From assembly GCF_963678635.1 (NCBI RefSeq), contig NC_087066.1, positions 13,066,517 to 13,130,516 of the forward strand: a stretch of DNA of 64,000 nt, in the 5' to 3' direction. Origin of the DNA: Symsagittifera roscoffensis. Its lineage: Eukaryota; Xenacoelomorpha; Acoela; Convolutidae. Below the pieces are notes generated by a model that made no database searches, had not been told where the DNA came from, and worked only from the letters and a program-made list of their open reading frames with translations. How positions within the stretch are numbered: position 1 is the stretch's first letter; the number at the start of each line of letters is the position of its first letter. This document shows positions 50,601 to 63,012 of the stretch, piece by piece. The translations under genes and the position numbers were made by a program.

Positions 50601-52080
50601 GGTATGAGGAGAGATTTTATCCATGTCAACTTTAACTCAGGGTTTCTCTTTAATCAAATAAAAGTTCAGCTAAAAATGGAAAGCAGATCAACCAATGTAA
50701 ACAGCATTAGCGTACAAAAAACAAAGGAATGATGAATTGTTAGCCTCGCTGATCACACTATTAAAGAAACGGAATACATTATAGGGCATAAAATTTAGCA
50801 AAAATATCGATAAACCAAATCAATATCTGATACAATCAGGATAGAAATTATTCGCCAAATGTTTTGAGAAAAATTGCCAAAGAAATTGTTGGAATGTTTT
50901 TGGAAAAAAACTTTGACATTTTTAAAAACATGGTAAACAGCAGGGAGAACGAAATGATTGGGTAATCTAATTCTTTGAGAGAACCGTAGCCTCATTTCGA
51001 GTCATTAATTTTAAGTGTTTTCAACTCCGGTTTCTTCTAGACAGTTTTTTGGATTATCAAAAGTTGGTGGTTTTGATTTTTATATTTTCTAGTGATTTCC
51101 TTCAAATGAGGCCATAATTGTACATCCTAGCAACTAGGTCGTTAATTCACACACTCATAACTTTATTTATTACATCAGAAAATTGATTTTTTGGTATTTG
51201 CATTGCTTTTCCTGGCTACAAAAATAATCACAACGCATTAAAATGGCAAAACGGTTCAAAATTGTTTAAATAATTAATTAAAAAAGAATCGATATATATT
51301 ATTCGGACAATTTTTTTAAAACATTTGTGTCCTTGACATTGTAGTGCTATTTTAACGAGCTCTCCCGCAAAACCAACTACATAACTTCCTAACTCAATTT
51401 AAATATAACGTAATCGCTATTATATAGTGTCAGCGCACTGGAACATAGGGCTAATACAATTTCCGAAGTACATCTGATATAGTGGTAATAAGTATTTTGA
51501 AAGATCTTTAAAAAAAAGCAGAGGCTGAGCGCTTAATCCGCCAGCATTCTGAACTTCATCGCGAAACTTACCTTGATCCAAAAAGTTTTCACAGTAGTGA
51601 AGAGGTACTATAAAAACTTAAGACTCAAAGCTCTGAAAAATTAAAAAGCAAGGAGAAATTGTGGAGTGACAACCAACTGCCGCCTAGCTGGCGTAGCAGC
51701 CCCCTTAATTATTGTGAAATATAGTTTAACTGTGATTTAAATTTGTAGCTAAATCTTTTTTTCTCTCTGCTCCATAAATTTCAATCTGCAATTCCGATTT
51801 CTTCTGTGAAGGTGTGAGGAGTCACACTACACTTAACTTGAACCTCTTTTTTTCGGAAAATCCATATTGCAACAAGTTTAGGCTGAATAAAATTGTGATC
51901 ATTTTGGTTGAGCACACTCCAACGATCAAAATTTTTTTGGGAGACGTAGTAGGTAGAAGGAGGAGTTCGATCAACGTCTTTCTAACTTCAGAGATTCTCT
52001 ATAACCAATTGAAAATTCAGTAAATTTTTAACAGTTGATCAATCAATTACAGCAGCACTAGAAAACGCATAAAATAATCA
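47680..52080. repeat. Array of degenerate ~0.9-kb tandem repeats
   Basis: GTCAGCGCATTGGAACGCC or variants occur at 47819, 48307, 49207, 50549 and 51430. Each is preceded by GCAGAACGAAATA-like and TAACGTAGCC-like motifs. Most are followed by GCTGAGCATTTATTCC, an ...AGCAGCCCAA motif, CTCACCGACGCCGTAAA and AATGAGGCCATAATTGT in the same order. Full spacing is about 880-900 bases, with shorter and longer units from deletion or insertion. Identity is moderate. No coding sequence. Confidence 0.65.
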
Positions 52081-53059
52081 TGACGTCTTTAGCTTCATTG
52101 ATAACACTGCTGAAGAAACAGGAGTTTTTAATTTTTAGTGAAAATTTGCGTTTGATTTTGGGGATGAAAAACAGTGGAAATTTGTTTTCATTTTAAGCAC
52201 ATGAAGCCGTTAGAGCTCATGTACTCTTGGGTTGTCTCAATGACCTCAAGTCAACACAGACGTCAATTATAAATTGAAAAACTGCGTCATGAGCAAACTG
52301 AAAGGCAAAGGAGGCTGATATTTGTTTTAAGCAAAGTCAAACAAATTGGATCTCAAAAAATTTGTCGTAGGCAATTAAAAGAAAATGATTGAGGCAAAAA
52401 TTGTCGAAATTGAGCTTCGAGACGATGAATCAGAGATCGATATTATCATGAAGAAAATGTTCTGGTATCACAAAATTTCTCTCCAGACTCAAAAGACTGG
52501 CTGAATATGGCCATCGAGAATAAGACATCCAAGCGTCGACTGGTTTAAATGTTGCTCCTTAAGATGGTGTTCAGAAAATAGCAAAGTCAGATTGGTTGAA
52601 TCATTTCACCTACCGGTCAAAATTTATTTGTATATACTTCATTCTTTGTTCCAAAGGTTGAACACCGCTTCCACTATCACTAACACCGCCCCTCCTCCTC
52701 CCGCTCTGATTACTGAAACGCGGAAAAATCATAAAAAACTTCTTCTATGACTGATCCAGTCAAGACACACACACACACGCATAATTATATATATATTTCA
52801 TCTTAGCCTTTGAGCTTAACTCCAAGTAACACTCCGCATTTAAGTCTCGCTCAATCTACATGCTTAGCATCGGTGCGACTGACCTTTACTCGTCCGCGTT
52901 ACTTGTACACTGAACATGAGTAAGTCAAGGGTTGCTTCCTCAGCATCTGTGCTTGGTTGTGTTGCATCACTTTGCTTCTTCCTCGTTTCAATCAACGTCT
53001 GATGCGATAACCGTACAGGATTTATTAAAACGTCCTCACCGTTAACCAAAAATAATCAT
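52081..53059. other. Spacer with a microsatellite
   Basis: No supported gene. A (CA)n/(TA)n simple repeat lies at about 52769-52796. The right end may include the untranslated start of the BEL/Pao element, whose LTR I could not define. Confidence 0.45.
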
Positions 53060-56000
53060 TACCGTAGCGAAATTTCGCCAACTACAACGGCGGTCCGCTC
53101 CAGTTGTACGAATTGATTGAGCAGTTCACAAGTTCTGTTCAATTAACATACCTCAAAAGAATGGTCACTGGTAAAACATAAGCTGCTATGGCGCAATTAT
53201 CGATAAATTGTGCAACGAACAAGAAAACTCTATTGAAATTTGGGCAGAAATTTGGTCAACCACAACTCGTCGTCCGTGAATATCTGAATACATTTATCGT
53301 TTCAAAGCAACAAACTCTGCGCTGAGATTAAACTTGCTCAGTTTTTTCTTGTCTTCAAGTGAACCACATGTTAATTAAACGTTTTACGTCAAAGACATGT
53401 CCCAAAAGTGATTGAAAGAGCACATACAAAAGCTGAGTCATCTGTCTGTCCCGTTTTACATAAAATCAAAGCATCCGTCACTGCACTCCGCGTAACTCTG
53501 AATGCTCCTGCGTTATAACACAATCAAAGCCGAACGCAAAAAACACCACTTGAGTCAAATCATCACTGAGTTTCAATGACCTAATGCCTATCATTGCATG
53601 GGCGGATCAATTTCATCCAGTTTTTATGACACTAAAGCACTTGTGTTACGTGATTAACTCTCCAATCATTTTTAATTTTTTGTCGTCTGAAATAGCACGT
53701 AGATTTAATCTGACAGGTGACAAAATTAAAATAAATCTCAATTGATTCAATTCAACTAAGATTATTGCCTGTGAAAAAGTTGACTGAACGGTGACATCTG
53801 AAAATTTTTCTCTGCCTGCGCTTATGTCAAAGATGATATTAAAATAGGTTCAGCTATAATCAATGGTTACAAGTTGCAAGACAGGTTTTTGAACCCAGTC
53901 AAATGCCGTCAATCCAGTCATATGGGAAAATAGAATTGACATTAGGTCAAGATGACTATGAGTATTCCGTCTCCTTGAGTTGCCAGTTAGAAAAAAAGTT
54001 ATTTTTTGCTTATCGTCTTTTTATCGGATGTGTCTGAAAAGGACTTCTTCCAACCAGTGGTCCAAAATCCAATTAGTTAAAATGCAATATCGAGATTGTA
54101 AATTTAGTAGAGCAGGTCACATGGTGGTATGAAATGCAATCATACGGTGTCTACAAGCAGATAGATACTAGGCCTCAGCCGATAAAAAAGCAAATCGAAT
54201 CCTTGAGTCATTACGATAGTTAGAAAATTCTTCTGTTCAGATGGATTTCCTCGTTCGCGCGCTTTGGATACTCAAGAGACCAAACTCTCCTTCTTTCTGG
54301 TTAAATGCGAGTAGCGCCATTGAAGGCAGTTTCTATCTCTACTTTATAGTTCCAAGCTGCGTTGCTGGCAACTGCTTACAGAGGACATTTTAAAGCACTT
54401 ACCATCCCTATAAACAATTTGTTCATGAGGACAGACAGCACCACCGGGCTTCAGTGGCTCCATTCATTGTCAATGCAACCAGCTTTTGCCGAAAACCCAG
54501 TGGGTGAATAGCTGGACGTCTTACCGTAGACGAGTGGTACCATGTCGACACCCGACACAAACCAGCGGATAAAAGTATTCTAGGCATTGCCGCCGAAATT
54601 AAAAGATCACTGCTGGACCGAAGGTCCAAGCTTCATAAAAACCCGTCACTGGCCCTTTCTTACCAACATTGAAGTAGTCACTAAAATCATACTCAGAGGT
54701 CTCTTGATGATGTTTTGATAAAGCCTCTAATTATGTCGTAAACCCGGCAACATAATCAGCCCTATTGTAAAGCTGTTAGGCACCATTGCAATCGTCCTCA
54801 GAAGGCAACCTAGGTTCTGTCATTATCGTGAAGCAACCATTAAAATTGACTAAATTTCTGAGCTCGAAAATGCAAGATTTAAAAAATTGTGCTTCAGAAA
54901 GACTAAGTTCTGAGTAACATGGAAAACTCTAGGTATTTTGTATCATCTTTCTCTTTCATTGGTCCTGGTGGTCTTATCCGGTCAACAGGTGGCCTAGGCC
55001 GTCTTTCTGTAATCGTGTTTAGGAAAAAAACATCCCATCAATCATGATTGTCGTCGAAACCTAGTGAAATTATTTGTAAATTCTCTGCAATCAAACGTGA
55101 ACATCAATCTATGTACTATCTACGATCCGTCATCCAGTTGGAATATGCCACTTCAAGGTTAAGCTCTTTACCTAGCAACATTGAACTTAATTGCGTGGTG
55201 TGTTGTTAGTGGACGGTGAAAACCTTCACACCGTTGATTTCTGAACTACCAGTTGAGCGCTTAGGACACCGCGAGGCGCTGCTCAAAAACTGCGGCGCAT
55301 ACCACTTCGGACCTTTTTAAATAACGGCTCTTGTCGGAGTTCCGAGAAAAGAGGGGCGTTTTTGTTCTTTTGTTTGACGTAAGAATTATACACAACGAAG
55401 TCGTTCTGTCTATTGAAGCACGCTCTTGCGTAATATGAGTCAAAAAAATTATTAGCTAGGCGTAGAACCCCATCAAAAAGCTAGTCTGACAATGGACCAA
55501 ATTTTGTAAGCGTATAGAAAAAATTATGTGCACTCGAGCGACGAGTGATCTCGGAACCACCGTTCGTGTACATAGAGGTAAAAAATGGAGTTATAACCCT
55601 CCATCCGCGCCACATCACGGTGGCTAACGAAAACGGCTGGTATGTATTTGCAAGAGAGTGTTCTACTTGACCCTCACACTTCGTAAAACGGCTCAAGAAC
55701 TTCTTCAGATATTTTTCTGCGTTGAGGAACAGTCCTTGAATGCGCATCCTTTCACACCTGTTAGGAGTGACCCAAATGTATTTGAGGTACTTAAGATTAA
55801 CCAATTTTTAGTTAAACAGCCTGCCGTGAATATCCCTTCAGTCGAGATATAGGATCACTTCTACCACCGCAAGCGCTACCTCCGCGCACAATCAAATGCC
55901 AAATTTGATCTCAATTCCGGAGATCTTGATGGGTTTTCGAGTAAAGTAGCCCCCGTGGGTAAAACCGCCTAGCACGTATTATTATTGCAAAGATGCGTTC

Positions 56001-56250
56001 GCCACCTTCACAGTACTCAAAGCCGCAACGGAGGAACCAAGTCATCCTCTGGGGAAACTCGCTCCGGTCCTTGCTTCTGGGGGCCGAATATGTTTCTGAT
56101 CAAAGTACGATTGTAACAATGAATTATGAATGCAATAAAATCAAAGCTAAATATGAACGGATGGTCGGGAGGTCTAAGCTAAAACTAGTTCCAGACCCCC
56201 AAGGCGTAAGTTTGAGCCTTCAAGGACATCTGGCCCTTTAGTTGTGAGTA
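53060..56250 (+). mobile_element. Decayed BEL/Pao retrotransposon
   Basis: Translated pieces in changing frames follow the BEL/Pao order. Gag-like: YLKRMVTGKT and KFGQPQLVVREYL near 53140-53300. RNase H: MRVAPLK...FQAALLATA near 54300-54380 and DSTTGLQWLHSL near 54430-54470. Integrase: the SDNGPNF catalytic motif near 55484, NPPSAPHHGG near 55590 and NAHPFTPVRSDPN near 55740. Stops and frameshifts are many, so it is inactive. LTRs and the RT core were not delimited. Confidence 0.8.
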
Positions 56251-57623
56251 GCGAAAAGAGTTCGGATGCCCATTTGAAAAAACTACGCAATATCGAAAAA
56301 AGGCAAAAACTATCTTAAATTGACCTTGTCTGGCCTCGTAGACAGATTTTGGGCTGATAATTTTCGTGTTTGCTGTCAATTACTTGCTGCAAGCCTAACG
56401 AATTGTCGTTTTTAGGTCGTTTTTCAATGAATTTACGGTTGAGTCTGGTTTTGTTCCAGATCTACCCTAGGAACAACCGGACCCAATTGGTTAAAAATAT
56501 ACACAACAATTAGAAGAGTTTTCATTTATATAATTGGATAATCCTGAAGTTTATGAAGATTATTCATGATGCTCGAATGAACTGAACAGTTGTTTTTAAA
56601 ATGGGACGGAATTTAACAGTTAGGAGTAAGTTTTCTATCAGTCACTGCAAATCTATTTGATCTTGGATCTCAGTTAATCCTGCCCAATCAGACCTTTTTG
56701 TGTCGGAATTTTTTTTTGTCTTTTTGCAAGTTTTGATGACAGTTAATTCGTGATATAGCTCGTGTTGCCACTGCGCTTGCTACACTACGCTTGTATTTCA
56801 AATGCCAAAAGCTACAAACACAATCATAATCTACAAACTCTTTTTTAACAGGATACATTTAGTTGTGAGCAAATGCATACAGTTGGGTACGTACTAACTT
56901 TCAAGGTTCACTTTGTAAGTGTTTTCCTTAGATTTTACCTAAATTTTTATGAAGATAAGCCGGTTGGAACTTCACTCTCTTAAATTATCAAAAGTCAATT
57001 TGAGTTTAAATTGCTTGCCGGTAATAATTGCTTATCCAATTATAGATCACTTTTCTGCTGTTCAATACGGAAGGTGAGTGAGATAATCTGAGCCTAATTG
57101 TTTTGCATTAGTGGTGAACTAATGAGTTTTCGTTGACCAAGTTTTTGCCTTGATAAGCTAATTTCGTGGAGTAATTACACCGTGTTAGGTATTATATGGT
57201 TCAATATAATCAATTATTCTAGCATCATAGAGTTTTCATCAAATGCATAATTTCCTCAGCTTCACATTTGAATGTTTAAAGAACCAACTTGGAAACAATT
57301 TTTTTCCATTCATTTTACGAACTATTTTATTCCATGTAAAGTTAAAATTAAACGTAACCCGTAAGAAATAAGTTTTTTGTGCAACAAAACCCAAACAAAT
57401 TGAAACCTTGATTTTAACAAATATTATATCAAAATTTGGTTCTTTTCCATTATACCCATCAGTCAATTTGTCTCCACAAAAAATGTAGCACTAATTTTGT
57501 TGGTACCAACGAGCCTTGTTGGGCATGAAAAGCAACTGATAACGCAGTGAAACTAAGAAAACGGGCATTTGAATTCGTCAGTTAGATTACAACCAAAAAT
57601 TCTAAGGTCCATCGTAGATTGCA
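56251..57623. other. No gene seen
   Basis: AT-rich, no open frame with protein-like composition. The left ~150 bases may still belong to the BEL/Pao remnant. Confidence 0.4.
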
Positions 57624-57984
57624 AACAAGACTGTTCCTATCAGGGCAAAACCCTGAATGTTTTGACTGCCCTTTAAACCGTTTCTGATGAAATTATCAAA
57701 ATCAAATAGCTTGCATCAATTCATTTCGGAACTATTTTGCTCTGCGGGATATTTTGCCACGCTTAAATAATTGGCGTTAAGCTTTCAGCATCAAAAATTA
57801 AAACGATCAGTTTAGTTAGACTCGGCTTAGATTCAATAGACAGTCCAGCTACTATAGTGGTATGTGCGCATGTTTGAGCCCATATGTAGGTCCAGCGATT
57901 GAGCCCCGAAAGAGCCAAAATTGCGCTGTATAAAAATACACCACAAGAATATATATTCCTCGTTTTCATCGAAGATCGGAACAA
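57624..57984 (-). repeat. Repeat family A, internally shortened inverted copy
   Basis: Left end AACAAGACTGTTCCTATCAGGG with hairpin and TGTTTTGACTGCC, right end CGAAGATCGGAACAA. About 360 bp, so roughly 170 bp of the interior is missing. Confidence 0.6.
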
Positions 57985-58097
57985 CAACACAAATCAAAAG
58001 TTTTCTTGTGAATTAACTTTTTCCAGTTTAAAACATTGTTACCTTGTCTAGAGTTTTTTTTCGAAAATTATTTATATATCGTGAATTATAAATTAGT

Positions 58098-58628
58098 TTT
58101 TCTTCCGAATTTCGACGAAATAACGTAATATTTGTGATCGGGGTGTTTTTTTTTTCTCTAGCTAAACTTCGACTTTGCAACAAGCCCTTTTTGACGGATA
58201 TTTTTATTATATCATCGGAAAGATATTACTGTCCTTAGCTCATTTTCAAAAAAATATTTCACCTCTGAATTTTTGCGTAATTTTATGGGGGTTTAAAGAT
58301 AGCCAATCCGACCAAAATTTTACAATTACCGCGCGATTTACTTCGCACTTTTAATGCGTAGGCGGAGATTTGTTGCGTCTTAGAACTCGTTTCTAATTGG
58401 TTCGAGAGGGCAATTTGTCATAATGCGCACACTACAGGAGCAAATTCAGTCACTTGGTACTTAATATGGCGTGTTGGGGGATGATTTTTTTGTAAGAGAT
58501 TGATCTATTCTTTCTTTTTTCATTTTATTTTCTTAGAAAAACTGATCATTTTTTAAAGCAAACAGTGCTCCATAAATTATACAAGGCAGCCGGAACAATC
58601 AAGGATTTGATCTGATACGAGCAGCCAC
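58098..58628 (+). repeat. Repeat family A, diverged copy
   Basis: Starts TCTTCCGAATTTCGACG and ends GATCTGATACGAGCAGCCAC; the tail hairpin is decayed. The interior follows that of 40597-41126 (TTTTTGACGGAT, GGGGGATGATTTTTT, CAGTGCTCCATAAAT). Confidence 0.65.
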
Positions 58629-59479
58629 ATTTAATTTTTTTTACTACAATACTATGATTCTGACTCAGTGCTTGTCTATATACCAATGTTGTGTTTAACT
58701 GGTTTATTTTTGCTTTACTAAATCATTGCTGCTGAAAATTTTTTCAAGAATTGTTGACTCAGCCAAACCCGTCTCAACAAAAAAAAACATTGATTTTGAC
58801 TGTGCCAGCAAGGCTTGTTGCACAGGAAAAACAACTAATCTGATAACTTCATGCGTGAAATGAGCTAGTTACTGTGCATCATTGAAAATTGAAACCAAGA
58901 TGAAACAAAAGTAAAAAACCAACAAAAGTTATTTAAAAATGGTACGTTCAAGCATATATAATGAGGAAAAAAACAGAACTAGAGAAATTAAAAACAAAAT
59001 GTTGTGAGAAAATTTTTGAAAAGAAAAAATGAAATGGTTACTGCTAAGTTAGTTTTTGAGAAATATTAAAAACAATTAAGATACATTCATGTAATACTTT
59101 TAAAAAAATTTTTAGCAGTTTTTGCAATAAATTTTAAATTGAGCAAGAAACGTGATGTGAAGTTGCACCTAAAAATTGCATTTATAAAAATGAAATGAAA
59201 ATTTTTAGTACTTACTAGTTTTTTTCCGGATCAAAATGTACGAATTGAGTTCTTTTGATGTAAGGGACTCACGGTTTGTCCGACTTCAACTTTTTTGTTT
59301 CATTTCATGAACCGGATAAAAATGTGTTTCTAACGTTTTCTTTTCACAAAAATAATGAAGCGATTTATGATCGAAAGATTTCATAATTTTTTTTTTTAGT
59401 TTCGAAAATTGTTTGGTTGCGTTACTATTTTTCTCCAGCATATATTGAACAAAAATGCAAATACTCTAGATGGCAACAA
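58629..59479. other. No gene seen
   Basis: AT-rich sequence with long A runs; nothing supported. Confidence 0.4.
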
Positions 59480-60900
59480 ATTAAACATTAGTGAAACAAA
59501 TTAAGCGCGCATTCAGATTTTTACTCTCTAAAATGTCTTTAATGAAAATAGGCTTTTTGATAGTAAAATTTTGAACTTGCGCTTTATTGTCAACCAGCGT
59601 ACTTTCATAGAGATTAGCTGAGAATATTTACTACTGGTCGATGTTGAATTTTTGCGTAAACTAAAAGTAAATGCTGACCACAATCAACGTCAGGATTCAC
59701 TTTGAATTTACGCAAAAATTCAACATCGAGCGGTAGTAAATATTCTCATAATTATATATAGACCAAGAGCAAATGATCAGAGCTACCCACTATAAAACTA
59801 TCAGCAGTTGATTTAAATGATTTACCAATGTAATCCAGTTGTGCGAATGACAGTTTTACACTTTTTTTACTAAGTGAGTTTAGTAAAGTTTCATTGAAAA
59901 CAACTATTGATAGTTTCATGGAGGGTCGCTCTGATCATTTGCTCTCGGTCAATGTAAAAATTTTATTGATTTATGATGTAAATGTACTTCAAAATGGACA
60001 CAAAAATAGGCCTTTTTGGAGAGTAAATTCCTGAATTTGCGCCTAATTTTGTACATAAGAGTATCAAAATCTAATTTCACTCTAGAGTATCAAAATCTAG
60101 AGTTTTCCGGGTCAACCGAATGCCAGTTTTCCACATCTGCAGTATAAATTTCAGCCGAGTGAACATTTGTCAAATAAGCAGAGCAAAAATGTTTTTTCAT
60201 AAAATTTGGACATTTTCAGCAATTTCTGAGTAAAAATTTCGGAGTAAGAACTTGGCTGTTTTTGACATGTTCACGCTGTTTTATAAACTTAGTGCAGATT
60301 GTGAAAACTGGCATTTTTTGACCCTGAAAAGTCTGTTAAGTCGTTGAAATTAGATTTTGATACTTTCATAGAGGGTAGCTGCCCTCGGTCGATGTTAAAG
60401 CTTAAGATATTTGAATTCACAATAATTGCTTTTGGAAAACGTCCTTAAAAACAGGCATTTTAGAGAGTAAAAAAGCTAAATTTGCGCATAATTTTGTTCA
60501 CTAGTGTAAAAATCTAATCTTTTTTCCAAAATACTTAAGTGTATGGATCGTTTCGAAAAAAAACATTAGCTTTTCAACAAAATTTTTAAGTCAGGCATCG
60601 ACAAATCGTCTCAGCTGCCCTTTAGTAAAGTATCAATTGTTGTATTCAAGCAATTATTATCAAACATAATGTTTGGATGCATATCCGGTTCACCCGCCTG
60701 TTTTCATCACACTTTTATCTTCTCCAGTAGGTTTCTATGGGAATTTTTCTGCGCGAAAGATTTTCCTAAACTCTAAATGTGGCTTATAATTTCACCCTTT
60801 CGCAGAAACTTTATGCTGCTTCCTTGAAATAGATTACTGATACTTTCATATAGGGTGGCTGAAGTTTGCGCACGTTCGATAATCAATTTTGGTCAAATTA
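59480..60900. repeat. Degenerate ~445-bp tandem repeats
   Basis: The segment AATAGGC-TTTT-GAGAGTAAA...GAATTTGCGC recurs at about 59531, 59991 and 60436. Each unit carries a TACTTTCATAGAGGGTAGCTG-like motif (59600, 59920, 60362, 60841), some near a TCGGTCGATGTT motif. Units also contain inverted pieces, suggesting a transposon-derived satellite. Confidence 0.55.
59619..59748. repeat. Inverted repeat, 42-base arms
   Basis: Arms 59619-59660 and 59707-59748 are reverse complements at 40 of 42 positions (TGAGAATATTTACTAC...TTTTTGCGTAAA), with a 46-base loop. Confidence 0.85.
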
Positions 60901-61267
60901 GATAAAAATGATACTGACAACGATGTTTAAAAATAAGAAGTTTAGATTAACAAATTTTAATCTTTCTTTTTTGTCCACTTATAAGACTCGTTTATCAGAG
61001 ACTAGAAAATGAAATCGAAATTTAATGAAACCAAAACGCATTTTTTTGTTTCTTGGTCTGGTAAAAAAAAGTCGGTCTGGTAAAATACTTAGACTCACTT
61101 TGATTATTTGTCTGGTCTCTGGCGCTCAAAATAGCTATCGATTGCTTCACATTTGGAAACAAAAAAACACACCCCAACTAAATAAAATGTTCAACATAGG
61201 AGGTACTTTCTGTTTGAGTTTTACATAGATGCTACTGGAGTTTCTGACTTTATCTTCTGTTTTCAGA

Positions 61268-61341
61268 GAAAAAGCAATATATTTGCGGTGGGTTTCCTGG
61301 TCGCAAGCAGTCTCCTTTTGAAAGATGCAGACTTGAAGCTT
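61268..61341 (+). other. Possible isolated exon
   Basis: Bounded by TCTGTTTTCAG and a GGTAAC donor-like end. In one frame it reads NIFAVGFLVASSLLLKDADL, a signal-peptide or membrane-like segment. No neighbouring exon was identified, so this is only a candidate. The remaining sequence from 60901 to 62157 holds nothing else I can support. Confidence 0.25.
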
Positions 61342-62157
61342 AGGTAACCATCTTTTTTACTCTTTTTTTGTTGTCTATTTCAAAGTTTTTGCCAAGAATT
61401 AAATAGTTTGATTAAGGCGAGCTTAACGACGAGCGAGAAGACTGATATCATACAAACTAAAAAAGGTCTATTTAGAAAACCGGTATTGTTTCCCTCTGAG
61501 GTTATGACATAAATATAGTTTTTAAGTATTTCCCGAGCATGTAGTCTATGTTGATTCGAGCAATATCACCGATCAAAGACTATGGTGGACTTCTAACCAC
61601 CAGCCTTTCAACTGAGAGACGGAGAACTAACGAGCTTCATTAAAGCTCGGCTTTTCAAAGATCAGTATTATGCTGAGGTGGGGTCTTCTTTTTGGTATTA
61701 GATTATGACAGTTATTTCTCGATGCACAAGTCGATTTTTTTCCATTGGCGCCAAAGGCCTACGCCAATGGGCCTTCATTGCCAAATTTTTATAAGGCCGA
61801 CCGTGATAATGTCTCAGAGGTTTACCGCAAAGGAACGCATCCTAGACCGGGGGAAAAACGATCGCATGTTGGGGATGGGGACACAATAGTGTTTTTTGAA
61901 TAAATAGCTCTTTGCGCCACCACATGTTAATTTTCAGGTGCAAGCGCGCGTCTGAAAAACAAATTCTTGTTCAAAGTTTTCCAAAAACACGGCGTTCTCG
62001 TCAAAACTACTTGAGATCCAAAAACTACTCAGAACTACTTTAAAGTATGGCGATTGTCGGAGGGCAAAAGGTAGGGAGAGAAATAACATTGACGCACGTT
62101 CAACTGCTAAACGAATCTAAAATTCGGAAGCGTAAAGCTTGTCTATCATAAAGAAAA

Positions 62158-63012
62158 ATGATGCAAATTTTAAAAAGCATTTTTAAGTTCTATCTTTATC
62201 GCACTGTTTTGTGCTCCAATTACCCCTGCCGTGTGGAAAATGAGTTTAACTTTTTTAACAGTTCAAGGAGAGAAAAACGATCGTCCGATATTCCACAATG
62301 GGGCGGAGGATTTCCTTTTCCTGGTCTGGATGAACTCATAAGCGATGTGAACGGCAAGGAAGAAAGCTCGACACATGTATACACCAAGCCCACCACTATG
62401 GTAAGTTTCGATGAAAAAGAACCGACAACAAAGCAGCAAAACGAAATAGCGACAAACTTTGAACACACTACTTTAAATCAGCAAACAAGTGATGCAACTT
62501 CTGGTCATGAAAAACAGGGGGAAAATTCTGACTCCGAACAATCATCAGCTTCTTCAGCTGCACTTCTAATGGGAACATCCAGCGCAGAAAATTCGGTGGC
62601 TGGAATTTCTGGCACTTGGGATTCAAGAACTGAAGCTTCTGAGCTGGGAACATCTACGGCTGCAAAAGCAGAGATGGCAACTTCTTCTCTGACCAGAACG
62701 TCTAATGCTGCAAAAAACTCATCAGAAAGTCTAAGCAACGATAGGATAACAGAAGAAAAAAGCTCTCCGTTACAAGATTTTCAGACTTCTGAAGCTCAAT
62801 TGAACAAACAGACGAAACAACCAATTGACATAACAACTGAATCTGTCAAAAACGTTTCGGAGCTCGAAAAAGGATCAAAACTGGAACTACCTGATGTTCA
62901 GATACCATCTTTAACGTACCATGAACATGTTGGCAAAACGCGCTCGACCACCAATGTTGAATGTGCAAGCTACGTTGTACTTATTTTATGGTTAGCAAGG
63001 GTTTTCTTTTAG
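62158..63012 (+). CDS. Ser/Thr-rich secreted or GPI-anchored-type protein, 284 aa
   Basis: Single open frame from ATGATG at 62158 to TAG at 63012. The N-terminus (MMQILKSIFKFYLYRTVLCS) is moderately hydrophobic and may be a signal peptide or anchor. A dibasic, furin-like site (RREKRSS) is near residue 40. From about residue 65 to 250 the chain is rich in Ser, Thr, Ala and Glu, mucin-like, with several N-x-S/T sites. The last residues (CASYVVLILWLARVFF) are hydrophobic and could be a GPI signal or a membrane anchor. No conserved domain. Sequence composition is less AT-rich than the surroundings, supporting a gene. An upstream exon cannot be excluded. Confidence 0.6.
   Translation: MMQILKSIFKFYLYRTVLCSNYPCRVENEFNFFNSSRREKRSSDIPQWGGGFPFPGLDELISDVNGKEESSTHVYTKPTTMVSFDEKEPTTKQQNEIATNFEHTTLNQQTSDATSGHEKQGENSDSEQSSASSAALLMGTSSAENSVAGISGTWDSRTEASELGTSTAAKAEMATSSLTRTSNAAKNSSESLSNDRITEEKSSPLQDFQTSEAQLNKQTKQPIDITTESVKNVSELEKGSKLELPDVQIPSLTYHEHVGKTRSTTNVECASYVVLILWLARVFF

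Noticed and set aside
61580-61625. Possible tRNA anticodon arm (GGTGGACTTCTAACCACC)
   Set aside because: The stem-loop has an eight-base loop and no acceptor or T arm around it.
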